Below, piece by piece: positions 1 to 12,400 of a stretch of 64,000 nt of DNA. The position numbers were made by a program, and so were the translations under genes. The DNA lies in contig JAEVLN010000009.1 in the NCBI GenBank assembly GCA_018350325.1, positions 2,850,459 to 2,914,458 on the forward strand, given 5' to 3'. The stretch comes from Globodera rostochiensis. Taxonomy: Eukaryota > Nematoda > Chromadorea > Rhabditida > Heteroderidae. The notes under the pieces were generated by a model. The model had not been told where the DNA came from, made no database searches, and worked only from the letters and a program-made list of their open reading frames with translations. Position 1 is the first letter of the stretch. Each line of letters starts with the position of its first letter.

Positions 1-281
1 GAGAGGGCGTGTCCGTCGTTGTCGTATCGCAAACTTCCAGCCGCTCTCTTTTCATTGAATGAAAAAGCTTTTTCTTTAAAATAAAATAAAAAATATGCAA
101 AAAAGTTTCAAATTCCCGTTCAAGCACAGCGACACTAAACTTAACGAAGGAATAGCAGTTAAATATGTAGGGCCACTATGGGCCAAGCCCAGCTGCAGAT
201 AAATTGGCGAAACGTCTAATTTACGCAATTTTACCACTAATTCAAAAAAATAACCATGCGGCAGACAGCATATAGTCAGAC
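1..281. other. left flank, no gene seen
   Basis: AT-rich sequence with no convincing exon. A possible element end (TAGGGCCAC) is visible near 167 but has no partner in the window. Confidence 0.4.
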
Positions 282-1140
282 TAGAGCCCGGCGGGAACGG
301 GATTCCCGCGGGAAAAGTACGGGAATCCCGGTCCCGTTCCCGTCTTTTTCGCCGGGCGGGATTTTTTACGGGAACGGGAAAAAGACGGGATTCCCGTTCG
401 GGATTCCCGTCCCGTTCTTTTTGAAAACCCCGTTCCCGTTCCCGTTCCCGGAAATTTTATTTCACTATTTTTCCCGTTCCCGTTTATTTTTCTTGGCGAA
501 ATGTTTTCAAAAATTTAACAATTTTGTACCAATTTTCATCACAAAAATGCTTAAATTTCAAAATTTTTTAACGGCGGCGCCTATCGGCACCGCCGAACCC
601 ACCCAAAATGTGCCATATTCTGTTGGTTTCTGATTTTCTGAATCAATTAAGATTTCAAAAGCTTAAAAAAACTACCGTATTTTTAAGATTTTGGTAGCAA
701 ATCTCTTATCAAATTGAGCAAAAAATGCAAAATTTTTCTCGGCGGCGCCTATCGGCACCGCCGACCCTCCCCCCCCCCCCCCTCCAGCTCGAGAAAAGAA
801 ATTCTCAAAAATTTGAATTTTGAAAAATTCGCAAATCGGAAAAAATTCGAAAATTTTGAGCAATTTTCTTAACAAAAATGTTTTAAAAATTTTCCGACGG
901 CGCCTATCGGCGTTGTCGGACCCTCCAATTGTATATCAGAAATTTATCTCAAAGTGCCCGCCAAAAAAAATTTCGAAAAATTCTTAGTTTAAAAATTTTC
1001 AAAATTTTTCCCGTTCCCGCGGGATTCCCGTTAAAAATTGAACGGGATTTCTACGGGAACGGGAAAAAGACGGGATTCCCGTCCCGTTCTTTTTGAAAAC
1101 CCCGTTCCCGTTCCCGGAAATTTTTTTTTACCGGGCTCTA
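282..1140. mobile_element. hAT-like non-autonomous element, 859 bp, TSD AGTCAGAC
   Basis: The ends are inverted (TAGAGCCCGG and CCGGGCTCTA) and the element is flanked by a perfect 8-bp direct repeat AGTCAGAC (274-281 and 1141-1148). Subterminal zones on both sides consist of short CCCGTTCCCG-type units in opposite orientation, so the element could fold back. The interior carries three copies of a GC-rich hairpin module about 160 bp apart and a run of 14 C (769-782). No transposase frame is visible. The 8-bp duplication and TARNG ends fit the hAT superfamily; that assignment is inference from structure. Confidence 0.85.
572..919. repeat. three copies of GC-rich hairpin module
   Basis: Copies at 572-595, 739-764 and 896-919. 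The core reads GGCGCCTATCGGCACCGCC and is nearly self-complementary, so each copy can form a strong hairpin. Each is preceded by similar A/T-rich sequence containing AACAAAAATG, so the repeated unit is about 160 bp with a conserved GC-rich end. Further copies lie at 22744, 38395, 51686 and 51771. Confidence 0.8.
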
Positions 1141-1148
1141 AGTCAGAC

Positions 1149-1637
1149 ACTATATTCCCCACCATTTAATTTTATTGATTTTCGGGATCTTGTAGCACAG
1201 GCTAATGCTTATATTTCGAGACAAGTTTGCAGACGTGCTTTTAGTACTCACTTCTTACCCTTACCAAAATTTGATGGTTTGGAAAATTTTGAACAAACCC
1301 CAAAAAACAGGATTCACAGTTGAAAAATCAGGATCAGCCTTTGCAAAGAAAGTTATGGCCCCTCAAAGTTGGCCAAAAACCATAGGGGTGACCCTATTGG
1401 TCAACATTTTTAAAAAATTTTTATTCTAAAAATTGTCTGGAAATATGTTATTTGGTGCAGTGAATACGAATTTATCAATAAAAAAAATTGAGAATTTAAA
1501 GCGATTTTTGAACCGGTTTAAATTTTTAAAATTAAGGAAAAAGCGACTTTTAAAAAAATTAAAACCTGATAAGAGAAAAGTTAGACAGTAAGGTGGAAAA
1601 TAGCAGCCAAAGTACCGCACACTCGACTACGGCGGCC
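1149..1637. other. spacer without recognised gene
   Basis: Short open frames on both strands here look random in composition and match no family I know. Confidence 0.4.
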
Positions 1638-1789
1638 AGTAGGTGGGGCGAGACTCCGGGCTCCGGAAGAAGTCCGCGCGTGACCCGGCTTGGGGTCTCG
1701 CGCGCACCCGCTCCGCGGGTCCCCGCGCGCTCGCCCCCCAGTGGCGCTCGTCAGACTTCTTCCTCCGCCCTCCGTCTCGCCCCACTACT
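1638..1789. repeat. GC-rich fold-back hairpin upstream of the P450
   Basis: AGTAGGTGGGGCGAGAC at 1638-1654 is mirrored by GTCTCGCCCCACTACT at 1774-1789, and the pairing continues inward (GGAAGAAGTC against GACTTCTTCC). The 152-bp segment is markedly GC-rich in an AT-rich region. Both strands are open across it, as expected of a palindrome rather than a gene. It could be an old fold-back element or a structured RNA; no promoter was identified. Confidence 0.7.
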
Positions 1790-2067
1790 TGCTTCGTCAA
1801 AGTCGGATCAACTTCTCCCATGTCTAGATCGAGATCGATTTGTCTCACCGAGATCTATCCAACGACATATCATTTGTCGAAATTGGTTCAGAAACAAAAA
1901 AAAGCCGCTATACTTCACATTATTCAAAACAATTTTTGTTTTTGTGTGCCCGAGACGCTGATAACACCCGAATTAAGTGCCCACGAAAAACGTACAAATA
2001 CCCTTATCTCGGTTGAAGTCAGTTCGAATAGGAAAAATTATGAAAAGATGTAAATATTTTTGCAAAA

Positions 2068-5000
2068 ATGGCATTGATTTTCTTCTTTATTTTATTCGCA
2101 TCCGTTTTTCTTTTTTATCACCTGTACTACAAGCGAAAAAAATTGCCTCCTGGTATAGTTATTAGTTATTACACACAGAGCAGTGCCCGTTTTATGGCAT
2201 TTTTCTTATGAAATTTTTGCAAAAAAAAAGTGGCAAAATAGGCACTAAACCCTTAAAATGGCATTCTAAATCATTTTTTTTTGCCTTATTAGTGTTTGAT
2301 AAGCATATAAAAATTGCCGTTTCTCCCAAAGGTCCCATTCCGTTGCCATTTGTTGGTAACTTGCTCCAAATCCATCGCTATGGCAAAGCCGAGGACGTTT
2401 TCTTGCAGTGGCGTCGTCAGTTCGGGCCTATGTACACCTTTTGGATAGGCCATATTCCGGTGGTCTGTGTGGCGGAATATGCCAAAATTGTGGACACTTT
2501 CGTGCGGGACGGGGAAGCGTACGCCGGGCGGTACACATTGCCATTTGAACACGTCTTCAAAGGCATGGGGGAGCAATTTGGAAATTATTAAGCATGATGG
2601 ACAACAAAATAATGGAAATTTTTTTAAATTTACTAATTGAAGGAGAGGCCATTCATGGAGTGATCAGATCCAGTGGAGAGCGTTGGCGAGAACAGCGTCG
2701 GTTCGCTCTCCACGTGTTGAGAGACTTTGGGCTAAGCAAAAATCTAATGCAGGAACGGGTGAGAAGCAGCAAATGATGCTAATTAGCGGAAAATTTGAAT
2801 GCTATCAATTAGGGTTGGACAAAACTGGATATTAACCGGGTCCCCGGATACCGGGTAGCTCAAAAGCACCCGGATATCCGTCCGGATACCGGATAATTTG
2901 GCTGGGGTTGGTCCAAGGTCCGGATAATTTTACCCCAAAAATTTCCAAAAACACCCGGATACCGGTCCCGGGTTTGTCCAACCCTACTATCAATGATGGT
3001 CGAAAACTTCTACAACTTGAGCTTGTCTTTTAGATCATGCTCGAGTTGCGCTCAATGTTTGGGAAGATTGACGCCAAATCTGACAACATAGATGAGGTGA
3101 ATCTGCAGGAACTGGTCGATGTTGCCGTTGGATCAATCATCAACAATTTGATGTTCGGATACCGCTTTGAAGTGGTAATCATCATAATCATCATCATCAA
3201 TATCTATTTTATTTTGAATTATGTCCACGAAATATTCCCTAATTAATGATCTTTGCCAGGATAAAGAGTGCGAATTTTGGGACATCAAACGCTCTTTGGA
3301 CAAACATTTCCGTAGCCTTGGAAGTCCGATCACAATGATTTGGGGTTGTTACCCCCATCTGCTCGGTGGTGTGCCCCCATTCTCCGCCGTAGCCGATCAG
3401 ATGAAGCGACGGTTGAAGAAATTTTTCGAATTTTTCGGTAGGTAGCGCAAATTACAAAAAAAAAATTTATTTTAATGTTCTTCTCTCTATTCAATTTGCA
3501 TAACGTCGAATCACGGAGCATCAACGTGAGCTCGACAAATGCGGGGATTGGGAAGCGCCACCGAACGACTTTGTGGAAGCCTTTCTGAAGGAAATGAAGC
3601 GCAAAAATGAGCGAAATGAAAATGGCCACTATTTCGAGTAATTTAAAAAAAAGGAACAAAAAATCATTAGCCTTGATTCAGTTTGTTCCAATGCACCAAC
3701 ATGTGCTTTGACCTGTGGATCGCCGGTCAAGTTTGTCTTCATTTATTTGAAATAATTTATTTATCTTATGCAACGATTCCATTTGGCGCATTTAAAATTA
3801 ACTCAGACCAAACAAATATTGTAAAAATTTTTGGGTTTTTTGGGTTGGTTTTTTGGGTTGAGCCCCAATTTGAACAAACAAACAAAAACAAAAAATTTTG
3901 GGTCCAATTTTTTGTACAAATATTTGTTTGGTCCGTACTCTATTTAAAATTCTCATTTTGTCCGGAGTGGATCAGTTCAGTGCCGCACGGTTGAGTGTGC
4001 TCATCATTTTAAATGTGACCTTTCAGAGCCAGATTTTTTTTTGCTAACAAATAAGCAAATATTTTCTGGCAAATTTTGTGAGTTTTCACTCCCGGCTCAA
4101 AGTGCAAACCAAACATAGGTAATATTAGGCATAAGCCTCTTGGCCGCTTAGGCTTAGGGCCTCAGCACTGATATGTCTCATTTATAATGGCCACTAAAAT
4201 GTGGGCATCGAACCGTGGGCATTATTGAACTCTACCATATTTTTTTATACGTAGGAAACAACAGCAACCACTCTCGCATGGGGCGTTGCGCAACTATTAA
4301 ATAATCAAAAGTGCTTGGATAAATTATATGCCGAGCTGGACACGGTCATTGGCACCGATCGGCTTGTGTCGGTGGCTGACAAACCAAATCTTCCCTACAC
4401 AAACGCAGTGATAAATGTGAGAAAATTTAAAAAACCCCAATTTACCGGAATTTTGCTCGGGAATATTTTTTGATTTGGAACAGTCTAAGAGTCTCGGGTA
4501 AAACACAATATTTGACCCCTAAAAATTGATTGAGATAATTTTTTTTTGAGCCTCCTTGGATTTCGCCAAATTTTTCTGTTGTGAACTTGGAATTTTCATA
4601 GTCGCATTCAGCTGGTTTACCCGCATTCTTAGGAAATTTTCGGGAAAATACTGAATATTGACTAAACGTAAACTTATTCTGAAGACTGAAAATACTGACT
4701 TATCCTGGACTAGAGTAGGCCGGGACCGGGACTGGTACTAACTGAATTTCCCCCCTTATAAAATCCCGGTTTTTAATTTTTTCAATCCCGATCCCGGTTT
4801 TCCACAAAAATCCCTGTCCCGGCCTACTCTATCCTGGACTGTTTAATTTCAAACTTTCTACATTTAAATTTTTGTTTATTTATATATTTTTGAATGGAAT
4901 TTTGAACTTTAAGTATTTTGGCGCAAATTAGTGGAGTATTTACGGGAAATCAACTCCAATTAATAAATGGCATATTCAAATTTACATATTTGTTTGAGGA

Positions 5001-5927
5001 AACACTTCGAATTGCGAATATTGTGCCTAACAATGTGTTGCACGCGCTGACACGCGAAGTGACCGTGGACGGATTCAAATTGCCCAAAGGCACCGCCATT
5101 GTTCCGCAGGTGTCAACCGTACTCTTTGACGACACCGTAATGCCTTCTGGGTCTTTTTTTGTATACAAAACCCCCCCCCCACCAATTGCATTTAAACAAA
5201 TTTTACTGGCAATTTATGTCGAGAAATAATAATATGGTCTTTTTAATGTATCGGATTTTGTGTTTAAATACGTTTAGTTTTTAATCACTTCAATATTCAT
5301 AAAACAATAGTTGGAAAGGACCCTATTTGTCAAAACTTTTTTTAAAATCGTCTGAAAAAAAACTATTGATGAATTGATTATGAAATTTGAATTAAAGAAA
5401 ATTTGGCATTTAAACGCGTTATGAACGGTTGAAATTTTTGAAAAAAACTTATTTTAGAAAAGTAAAAGGTCCCACTTCCCCGTCACTCCTATGGTTTTGT
5501 AAAAATTTAAAAGTCGACAAAATCATTTTTAAGGTTTTCTCAGAGCCACGACGCTTTAAGCCCGAACGCTTTTTGGAAAATGACGGAAAATGTTTGGCAC
5601 GCTGTGATGAACTCATACCCTTCTCAATCGGAAAACGGTTAAAATTTCTAAATTTTTATTAAAAAAACAAAATTTTTTTCCCTCAGACAATGCCTTGGCG
5701 AATCGTTGGCACGAATGGAGTTGTTTTTGTTCATTGCCAACATTTTCAACCAGTACAAGGCAAAATTTAATTCGAAGTCTGAATTTTTCGATTTAAATCA
5801 TTGTCAGGTTTCTCCCGGAAAAATTGTTCCATCGCTGCAGCGCAACAATGGCGCCGTCGTCCACTGCAGTCCATTCACTTGCCGAATGGAAAAGCGCAGT
5901 GTCTATGGAATAAATGTCGCTAAATAG
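2068..5927 (+). CDS. cytochrome P450 monooxygenase (nematode CYP family), 11 exons
   Basis: Haem-thiolate monooxygenase of the endoplasmic reticulum membrane. The first exon (2068-2152) encodes a hydrophobic anchor ending in KLPPG, continued by PIPLPFVGN. Later exons: 2332-2562, 2643-2758, 3034-3171 (or 3174), 3260-3437, about 3512-3637, 3682-3730, 4255-4416, 4999-5136, 5534-5637 and 5687-5927. Visible family marks are the C-helix [12 protein letters not shown], the I-helix segment DLWIAGQ/ETTATT, KPERFL, and the haem loop FSIGKRQCLG with its cysteine ligand. The spliced length, about 505-520 residues, is normal. Intron 2563-2642 uses a GC donor; a 48-nt in-frame segment at 5760-5807 could be a second GC-AG intron. 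The exon 5 to exon 6 junction cannot be joined in frame with GT/GC-AG signals, so that border is unsure or mutated. Three hAT-like elements sit in introns and one abuts the stop. AATAAA lies at 6170. Substrate unknown; drug or lipid metabolism is typical of the family. Confidence 0.93.
2810..2986. mobile_element. hAT-like MITE, 177 bp, TSD CTATCAAT
   Basis: Inserted in a P450 intron. Inverted ends TAGGGTTGGACAAA and TTTGTCCAACCCTA are flanked by perfect CTATCAAT repeats (2802-2809, 2987-2994). The inside is made of CCCGGATACCGG-type units. A larger relative with the same ends lies at 41193-42035. Confidence 0.9.
3799..3942. mobile_element. hAT-like MITE, 144 bp, TSD TTTAAAAT
   Basis: In a P450 intron. 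Ends TAACTCAGACCAAACAAATA and its near complement ending in GTTTGGTCCGTACTCTA are flanked by perfect TTTAAAAT repeats (3791-3798, 3943-3950). The interior repeats TTTTGGG units. Confidence 0.85.
4711..4831. mobile_element. hAT-like MITE, 121 bp, TSD TCCTGGAC
   Basis: In a P450 intron. Ends TAGAGTAGGCCGGGAC and GTCCCGGCCTACTCTA are inverted and flanked by perfect TCCTGGAC (4703-4710, 4832-4839). Its inside (GGGACCGGGA, AATCCCGGT) matches the elements at 35969 and 39415. Confidence 0.92.
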
Positions 5928-6060
5928 TACTGATGCACGAGAGTCTTGGTCTCGAGTCTCGACTCGAGAAATTTCTCGGGGTTTTTGGATCTCGGTCTCG
6001 AGTCTCGGAGTCAAGTCTCGGTCTCGACTCTCGGTAAATTTTGGGTCTCGTGCATTACTA
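5928..6060. mobile_element. hAT-like MITE, 133 bp, TSD CTAAATAG, abutting the P450 stop
   Basis: Ends TACTGATGCACGAGA and TCTCGTGCATTACTA are flanked by perfect CTAAATAG (5920-5927, 6061-6068). The left copy of the duplication contains the P450 stop codon TAG, so the element begins at the first base after the stop and a second TAG follows it. The interior is TCTCGAGTCTCGG-type units. Confidence 0.88.
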
Positions 6061-6068
6061 CTAAATAG

Positions 6069-6416
6069 CTGCGGTACCGGCGATAACATATTATTATTTA
6101 TAAATTTTTTAAAAGAAAGCGATGATAAATTAAATTGTAAAAAAGCGAAAAATATAAACAAATCATTTAAATAAAAAGGAGGACCCTATCAAAATGAATA
6201 AATTATTGAAGTGTATTAACGCAAAATAATGCGATAAGCATTTTTTTTCTTCAAAAACCCAACAAAATAAAAAACAAATTCTCAAATAAAAAACGCACCT
6301 GATGAGAAAAATTTTTTTGGTTCGGGTCAAATACCTAAAAGGTTGCGGTTCGGTCCCAAGATATACTCGTTGCTATTAACTATTTATTCAATAAAAATAA
6401 AATTTTGGAGAACATT
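6069..6416. other. convergent intergenic region with poly(A) signals
   Basis: About 350 bp between the P450 (+) and the RGS gene (-). AATAAA at 6170-6175 can serve the P450; its complement at 6383-6388, about 30 nt beyond the RGS stop, can serve the other gene. No further gene seen. Confidence 0.6.
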
Positions 6417-9400
6417 TTAAAAAAAATTGTTGTTGAGCAACTCCAGGTACTGCTCCGACTTCAGGAACCGTGGGTATGAGTCCTTGGCCATCAGCTGCAC
6501 AATTTTGTGTTGGGCCATCGTGAACATTTCTGTCCTCAGCGGCACCACCGCCAACGCCGCCTGAGTGGCAAGCCGAGTTTGGCTGTCCAAATTGACCTAA
6601 AATTATTTTTTAGAAATTGAAAACATTTTTTTTTGGAAATAGAAACTAAAGACATTAAGTAAAAATTGATTATTTTTAAAAGAAAGAACAAAAATTAAAA
6701 ATTAAAAAAAATATTTTTATATTAGGCCTTTAAATTTTAAAATTTTACATAAATAAAAATCACAAAAATAATAATTTTTTAAGACCCCAAAACTGAAATT
6801 TTAAAACCCACAAAAATCTGAGCCTTATTGTTTTTCTGTATCTTTTATAATCAGTTGAGTGAAAAGGTTTCCTCAAAAAACAAAAATTAATTTTTCAATA
6901 ATATTTCCAAAGCGTGGGCAAAATAGCAAATGTTTTGCGGCATTTTCAACAATGTAAAACAATATTTTGGATGGAGAGAAAGAAGCTCGACACTTAAACT
7001 GTTTGTTGCGTGTAGTGTTTTTGTAATTACACAGAATGCCAACATCACTCATAATTAGGGCCACTAATTATATGGAAATCCATATTTTTTTTTGCGCACT
7101 CGGAACAGCGTATAAATACAAAAAATGATGTTTGTTTGGAGCTTCAGAGCCCATTTATAATCCATATTTTTCCATATTTCGCCATTTTTCAATAATTCCT
7201 TAACAAAAATGCAATAAAAACGAAAAATACATCCCTAAGGATCGATTTTTTCAAAAATTTCAAAAAATGCACCCCTAAAAATTGAGATTTTGCGCAACTA
7301 AAAATTCTGCCACCAAAAAATGACAATTTTTAAAATTCTGCTTATTTCAAAAAATATTTTTGAAATGCCTTTAATTTACATATAATTTTTAAAAATCTTG
7401 CCTATTTTTTGCTTTTGAAAATTTTTTTTATCCATATTTCGTCCATATTTTACAATTTTTTACCCATATTTTATGGCCATATTTGGAAATTTTTTATGCA
7501 TATAATTAGTGGCCCTACTCATAATTTACGGCATTTGAACTTTTTGGGTATTATTTCGTGTGTTAAACATAAAAATAAAATAAAATTGTTTAAAAGATAT
7601 TTTAAACAGTTAATTTACTGTGAATAAAATAGGGTAGTTTTTTTTAAATCTGATGATTTGTAAAGGAATGAATGCTCGACTTAATTCAGCTTTACAATTT
7701 TAAGCATTTCACAATGAAAAACCCAATTTTTTTTTTGTTTCAAATGTTTTTTAAAATTTACCTCTTTTGGCGCCAATTCGCGTACAAAGTTGTTGAAAAT
7801 TTGATTGGCCTTCTGCGCAGTGGACTTTTTACCCGTCTTCATGCGTTTGAACTCCTCACACTCCAGCCAAAACTCCAAATTCTCCTCGCTGAACTCGGTG
7901 TGGAGGAATGCGCGAAACAGCAAACAACCGTCTGAAAAATGTTGGCAATAGTATAGATTAGTGTTCGGCAAATGGGATTTTTCGGTATTCGGTATCGGTA
8001 TTTCGGTATAATACCGATACCGAAAAAATAGCAAAATTCCAAAAAATTCTTCGCTACGGTATTTCGGTAAAATACCAAAAAAATACCGATACCGAAAAAA
8101 TATCGAAATTCCAAAAAAATTCTTCGGTACGGTTTGAGTTTTGTTTTTTTTGTATTTTTCCCCCTTTTTACATTTGTGCGCGAGGAGGGCCTCAAATGAT
8201 TGTTGCCAGAGCCGACAATCTTCACGCGATGGGCACAGCACGGAGGCAGACATGCTGAAGTCCAGTTTGCTGCGCAGAAAGTGCAACGTTTTGGAGAGAG
8301 GACCACTACAAAAAAAAAAATGTTTTTGTTTAAAGATTTTTGCAATGCTTTTTTTTTTAGGGGAGAGGCTTGCCTTTTTTTAATGCCTTAATAAAGTCTC
8401 CAGAAATAAATAGATTAGCTTTTTGAAATTTTTTTTGTCGCAAAATTGCTTCCCACTGACAGTGCCGTCTTTCGATGCAGCTTGCCCATGCCGCCGCCGC
8501 CGGCGCCGCCCGCAGTTGAGACAGAGTTGCGCTTGTCCAATCGAATGCCATGCTGCTTGTTGTCCGTTGTCAGAAAATGGTGTTGGTTATGTTGCACAGA
8601 GCCGCCACCCCTGCGCAACGTCCCCGGAGGCGAAAAGGTGAAGGAGGCCACGCGCCGCCGGACAGTGTCCGTTGCGCCCAGCGCTGTCCTCAGCCGCCCG
8701 GCGCGCCCATCTGCTGACGGTGCCGCTTTTGTACGCTTCGGTGACTGTTGCTGCTGGTGCTGGTCGATCAGCTCGCAGGACGATGGTGGTGATGATGGCC
8801 CACTTTTCTAAAGGTTAAACAAAAATTAAAAATTGAAAATTAATGGACACTCAAATGCATGAATATTTTTAAAAAATCGCCCAAAAATAAATTTGTTTGT
8901 TTCACCATTCACACAACCATTTTGCTTTGCACCACACGGATTATATTTGTTAGCGACTTGAAGGAATTAACCGTACCAGGATTACAAATTTAAAAATCTT
9001 AAATTTTCAAGAAGACACCAAAGATAATTGTGAAATGTTTGGGGCATTAAATCCGAAAAAATCTAAGTTAAAAACATTTTGTTACCTATTTTAGTTGAAT
9101 TTTGAAACAGGAATTGTTGGGCGGCAAAGTTACAACAGCGCACAATATTTTCAAAATTTGCCCACTTAAAATATCGTCGGAGATTTTGCGGCGATAACCT
9201 TTTGATGTTCACTTTTAATTATTAACTCTCTAAATCCTTAATTTTAAAAGAATTTCATTTTCAAGAACAAAACGGTGTTAGAAATATTTACAAAAAAATA
9301 AAAATATTATAAAAAGTTTGACCTCCCCCTCCCCTCCTCACCCAATTCATCGCATTCTCTAACAAATGACAAGTGATTTATGTCTAAAGTAACACCAAAT

Positions 9401-12400
9401 TCAAGAAAAACTGAACATTTACTGTTTTGTATTGTATAAGCTCGGAAATCGAGGGAATCCAAAAAAGGTGGCATTAGTCTTATGAAGAAGTAAAAAAAAA
9501 GATTTTTTAAACCAGGGTTCTGTTATTTTAGTAACAAAAAATGTTGGCCTCAGCCTAAATCTTTTAGGCTCTGCTCGATGGCACATGTTTCCCCCCCCCC
9601 CCCGCAACCGCCGCTCTGCTCCCAAAACAATGGCACTTTTATGCCTTCCGGCAATTTTCCCTGGAGGGCAAAGGCACTCCATTAAAAAACCCTCGATACC
9701 AAACATGGAAACAATTCAGAAATTATGCCGTCATTCCCACATGCCAATTTTTATAGTAACACAAATTTATTAACGACGTTGAACCCCTTCATAAAAATTC
9801 AATATTTTTTATGAAAATAAAAAGTTTGTAATTTAATAAAGTTATTAATTTTAAAACTAAATGTTACTGAATTTCTTTAATTTTTAAAAGTTTTAAACTA
9901 TTAACTATGAGCAATTTTTTGAACGTATTTTTCGCGCCCCAAAAATTGTGCCAAAAAAGGCTAACCGCTCTCTCAATACGCCCACTCACCCTGGAAGGTG
10001 ATTCCATGGACGAAGTCGTTGTTGACATAGTGGTCGAGCTGCCTCCAATGTCGTCATAGTATTTTCTGATTGAAATCTGACAAAATATTAAAAATGTTAT
10101 TTTAAAAAAAACAAAACTTTTGCTTGAACTTTTTGATGCTTCTAACCAAAAAATGGAGGGAATTTAATAATATTAAATCTAATTTTCATAAATAAAACAA
10201 CTAAATATATCAGGCTAATTGTTCTCTCACATTGTCCCGAGCAAAATTTGTGGTCAACGCCTTTTTGCCGGGCAAAAGGAAGAAGCCGCCCTCGTACAAC
10301 TTCACGTGCGCCATTTTGATCATTTTGACCAACGAAAAGCTCATCCCACCAAGCAGTTCGGGCCTTAATTGGGTAAATAGACAGACAATTAGTATAAAAT
10401 TAGTATAAATCAATACAAATTTATATCACAAGTCAAGTACATAATACTACAGTATGCCATTTTAAGCCCGGGGGTTCAAATATTTAAACAAAAAAAAATG
10501 GTTTACGTTTTTTCCTTCTCGCTGTGCTGCACGAACACGCTGATGCCGAGCTTGTCACCATGCTCCAGATGCGTTCTGCTGATTCGAAACGTGAACTCCT
10601 CGTAAAACTCGGGCTGATTGTTGTGCAACACCGGATACGTGACGCGGGAGCAGAAACGCCGCTTCTGCTGTTGATGATGCGCCGCCGCATAGTATTTGTC
10701 ACGTCGCCGACTGGAAATGCTCCGACGAATTTCCACCTTTTAAATAGCGCGCGCATATTTACTTTTAAAAAAAAAAGTAATGCCAAAAGATAATGCCAAT
10801 TTTATTTTTGAATTTTTGCTGGCACTCACCTTGACGAACGAAGAAATGGGCAAACTCTTCAAGAAATAAGCGCCATTCCGAACTTGTACCTTCAGAACCG
10901 AGTTGCCGGTGACGCAAAGTTGCAGAAACAAAATGCCTGTTAAATATACAAAAACCTGTTAAAAAAATACAAAAAAGTCGTAAAATTTTGAAATTTTTAA
11001 AAAAGCATTTGAACTCGAAAATTATGGCCAAAGATACCAAAATTCGATTAAAAAGTTCATCCGTATTGCTTTTTTTGCAGAAACGGAAAATTATAAAAAA
11101 TATGCAAAAAAACAAAATTCCGGACCACGAATGCCCTCCGCCTTGGCCATCATTGATGGCAGATTGAACTGTTCAGGCCGGACAGGCTTGTTGAACTCGT
11201 CGGTGGACGAAATGGCGCAACACATCGCCGTGTACTGCGAGTGGAACAGACTTTGAGGCGGCTCCAACGGCACAATTGGAGGCTAAAAATTATTTAAAAG
11301 GATTAAATTAATATTTATTAAAAACATTTTAATTAAGTTAAAAATTAATTAAATAAAAATGGGCCAATTATTTACCAATTTTTGGCGCGCGTTGGTTTTT
11401 GAAAGAGTCGCATGAAAGTTGGTCAATGTCGACGTTTGAAGGGGTCGCCACTCCTTGCTGAGCTGCAACGGCCTCGGCAGCGGTGGAATGTCCAGATCAT
11501 CGCGCACATCAGCCGGCCTTGGCAAAACCGGTGAAATGTTCATTCGGCGGTGCTGTCTGCCGTGCCGATGCGACCGCGGGCACTCTCTACAGATTGTAAA
11601 TATGTCTCTAAAAAATGTAACACTTAAATTTCGTGTTCAAAAAAAATTTAAATTGAAACCTATACAACTTATTGTACAAAATTTTTTGGAAACCCGGAAA
11701 TTTTGGATACGAATTTCGAAAAGCTGGGATTGTTATACTAGCAGGGCAATGCCGTACCTGAAACAGTATACTTTGCATTGTTGGGGAGGGGGGGGGGGGA
11801 GAGATTTAAATACAAAATTGGCATGCCAAAATCAAAACAGATTCCATAATCCGAATCCGGCACATAAAATAAACACAAATTTGGAATTTTGAAAGGGCTT
11901 GTGAACAAACTTAAATGTCTCTGTTTTTTGATTATCAGAGCCCATATCCCGATATACCTATTTTAATCCAAAAAATAAAATTAAAATTCCCATATCAATC
12001 AAATTTTTTTGATTGTTCTCAGCAAATCGCTGCCCCGCCAATCTCTCCAGATTTTCTCACAACAACCCTTGAGAAAACCTAATAATAATTGACTTTATTA
12101 TATAAAATATTTTAAATTTGCATTGTTATCCATCCCTGGGGATTGACTGGACAATGATTTCTAAATTTTGGCAAATTTTGCACGCCTAAAACCTTTCTTT
12201 TATAATAAAATCAAAACTCTTCTCATTTAACTGCGTCTTTTCATTTATTTAAAATGTGTTAAAAGTTAGGGCAATGTTTTTCCCGGACTCGGAGAGTTTT
12301 AGGCGCTTAACCCACCCCCGCGTGCCGACCCCGCATAACCAGGTGCGTGGCGATTCTTATTTCGAAAAATGAATGAATTTTTTTTGCCATTTATTTTGAA

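Noticed and set aside
256..633. 125-codon frame with repeated PVPFP residues
   Set aside because: It is read through CCCGTTCCCG units of the 282-1140 element and crosses its border.
1797..1850. Possible inverted partner at 32955-33000 (AGATCGATTTGTCTCG) as ends of one element
   Set aside because: The match is short and the two sites are 31 kb apart; a dispersed repeat fragment is more likely.
1593..2053. Overlapping frames rich in Arg, Pro and Ser on both strands
   Set aside because: They come from the GC-rich palindrome at 1638-1789; openness on both strands follows from self-complementarity.
8415..8811. Plus-strand frames opposite the RGS linker exon
   Set aside because: Shadows of the GC-rich minus-strand exon 8807-8457, which fits the RGS gene in phase.
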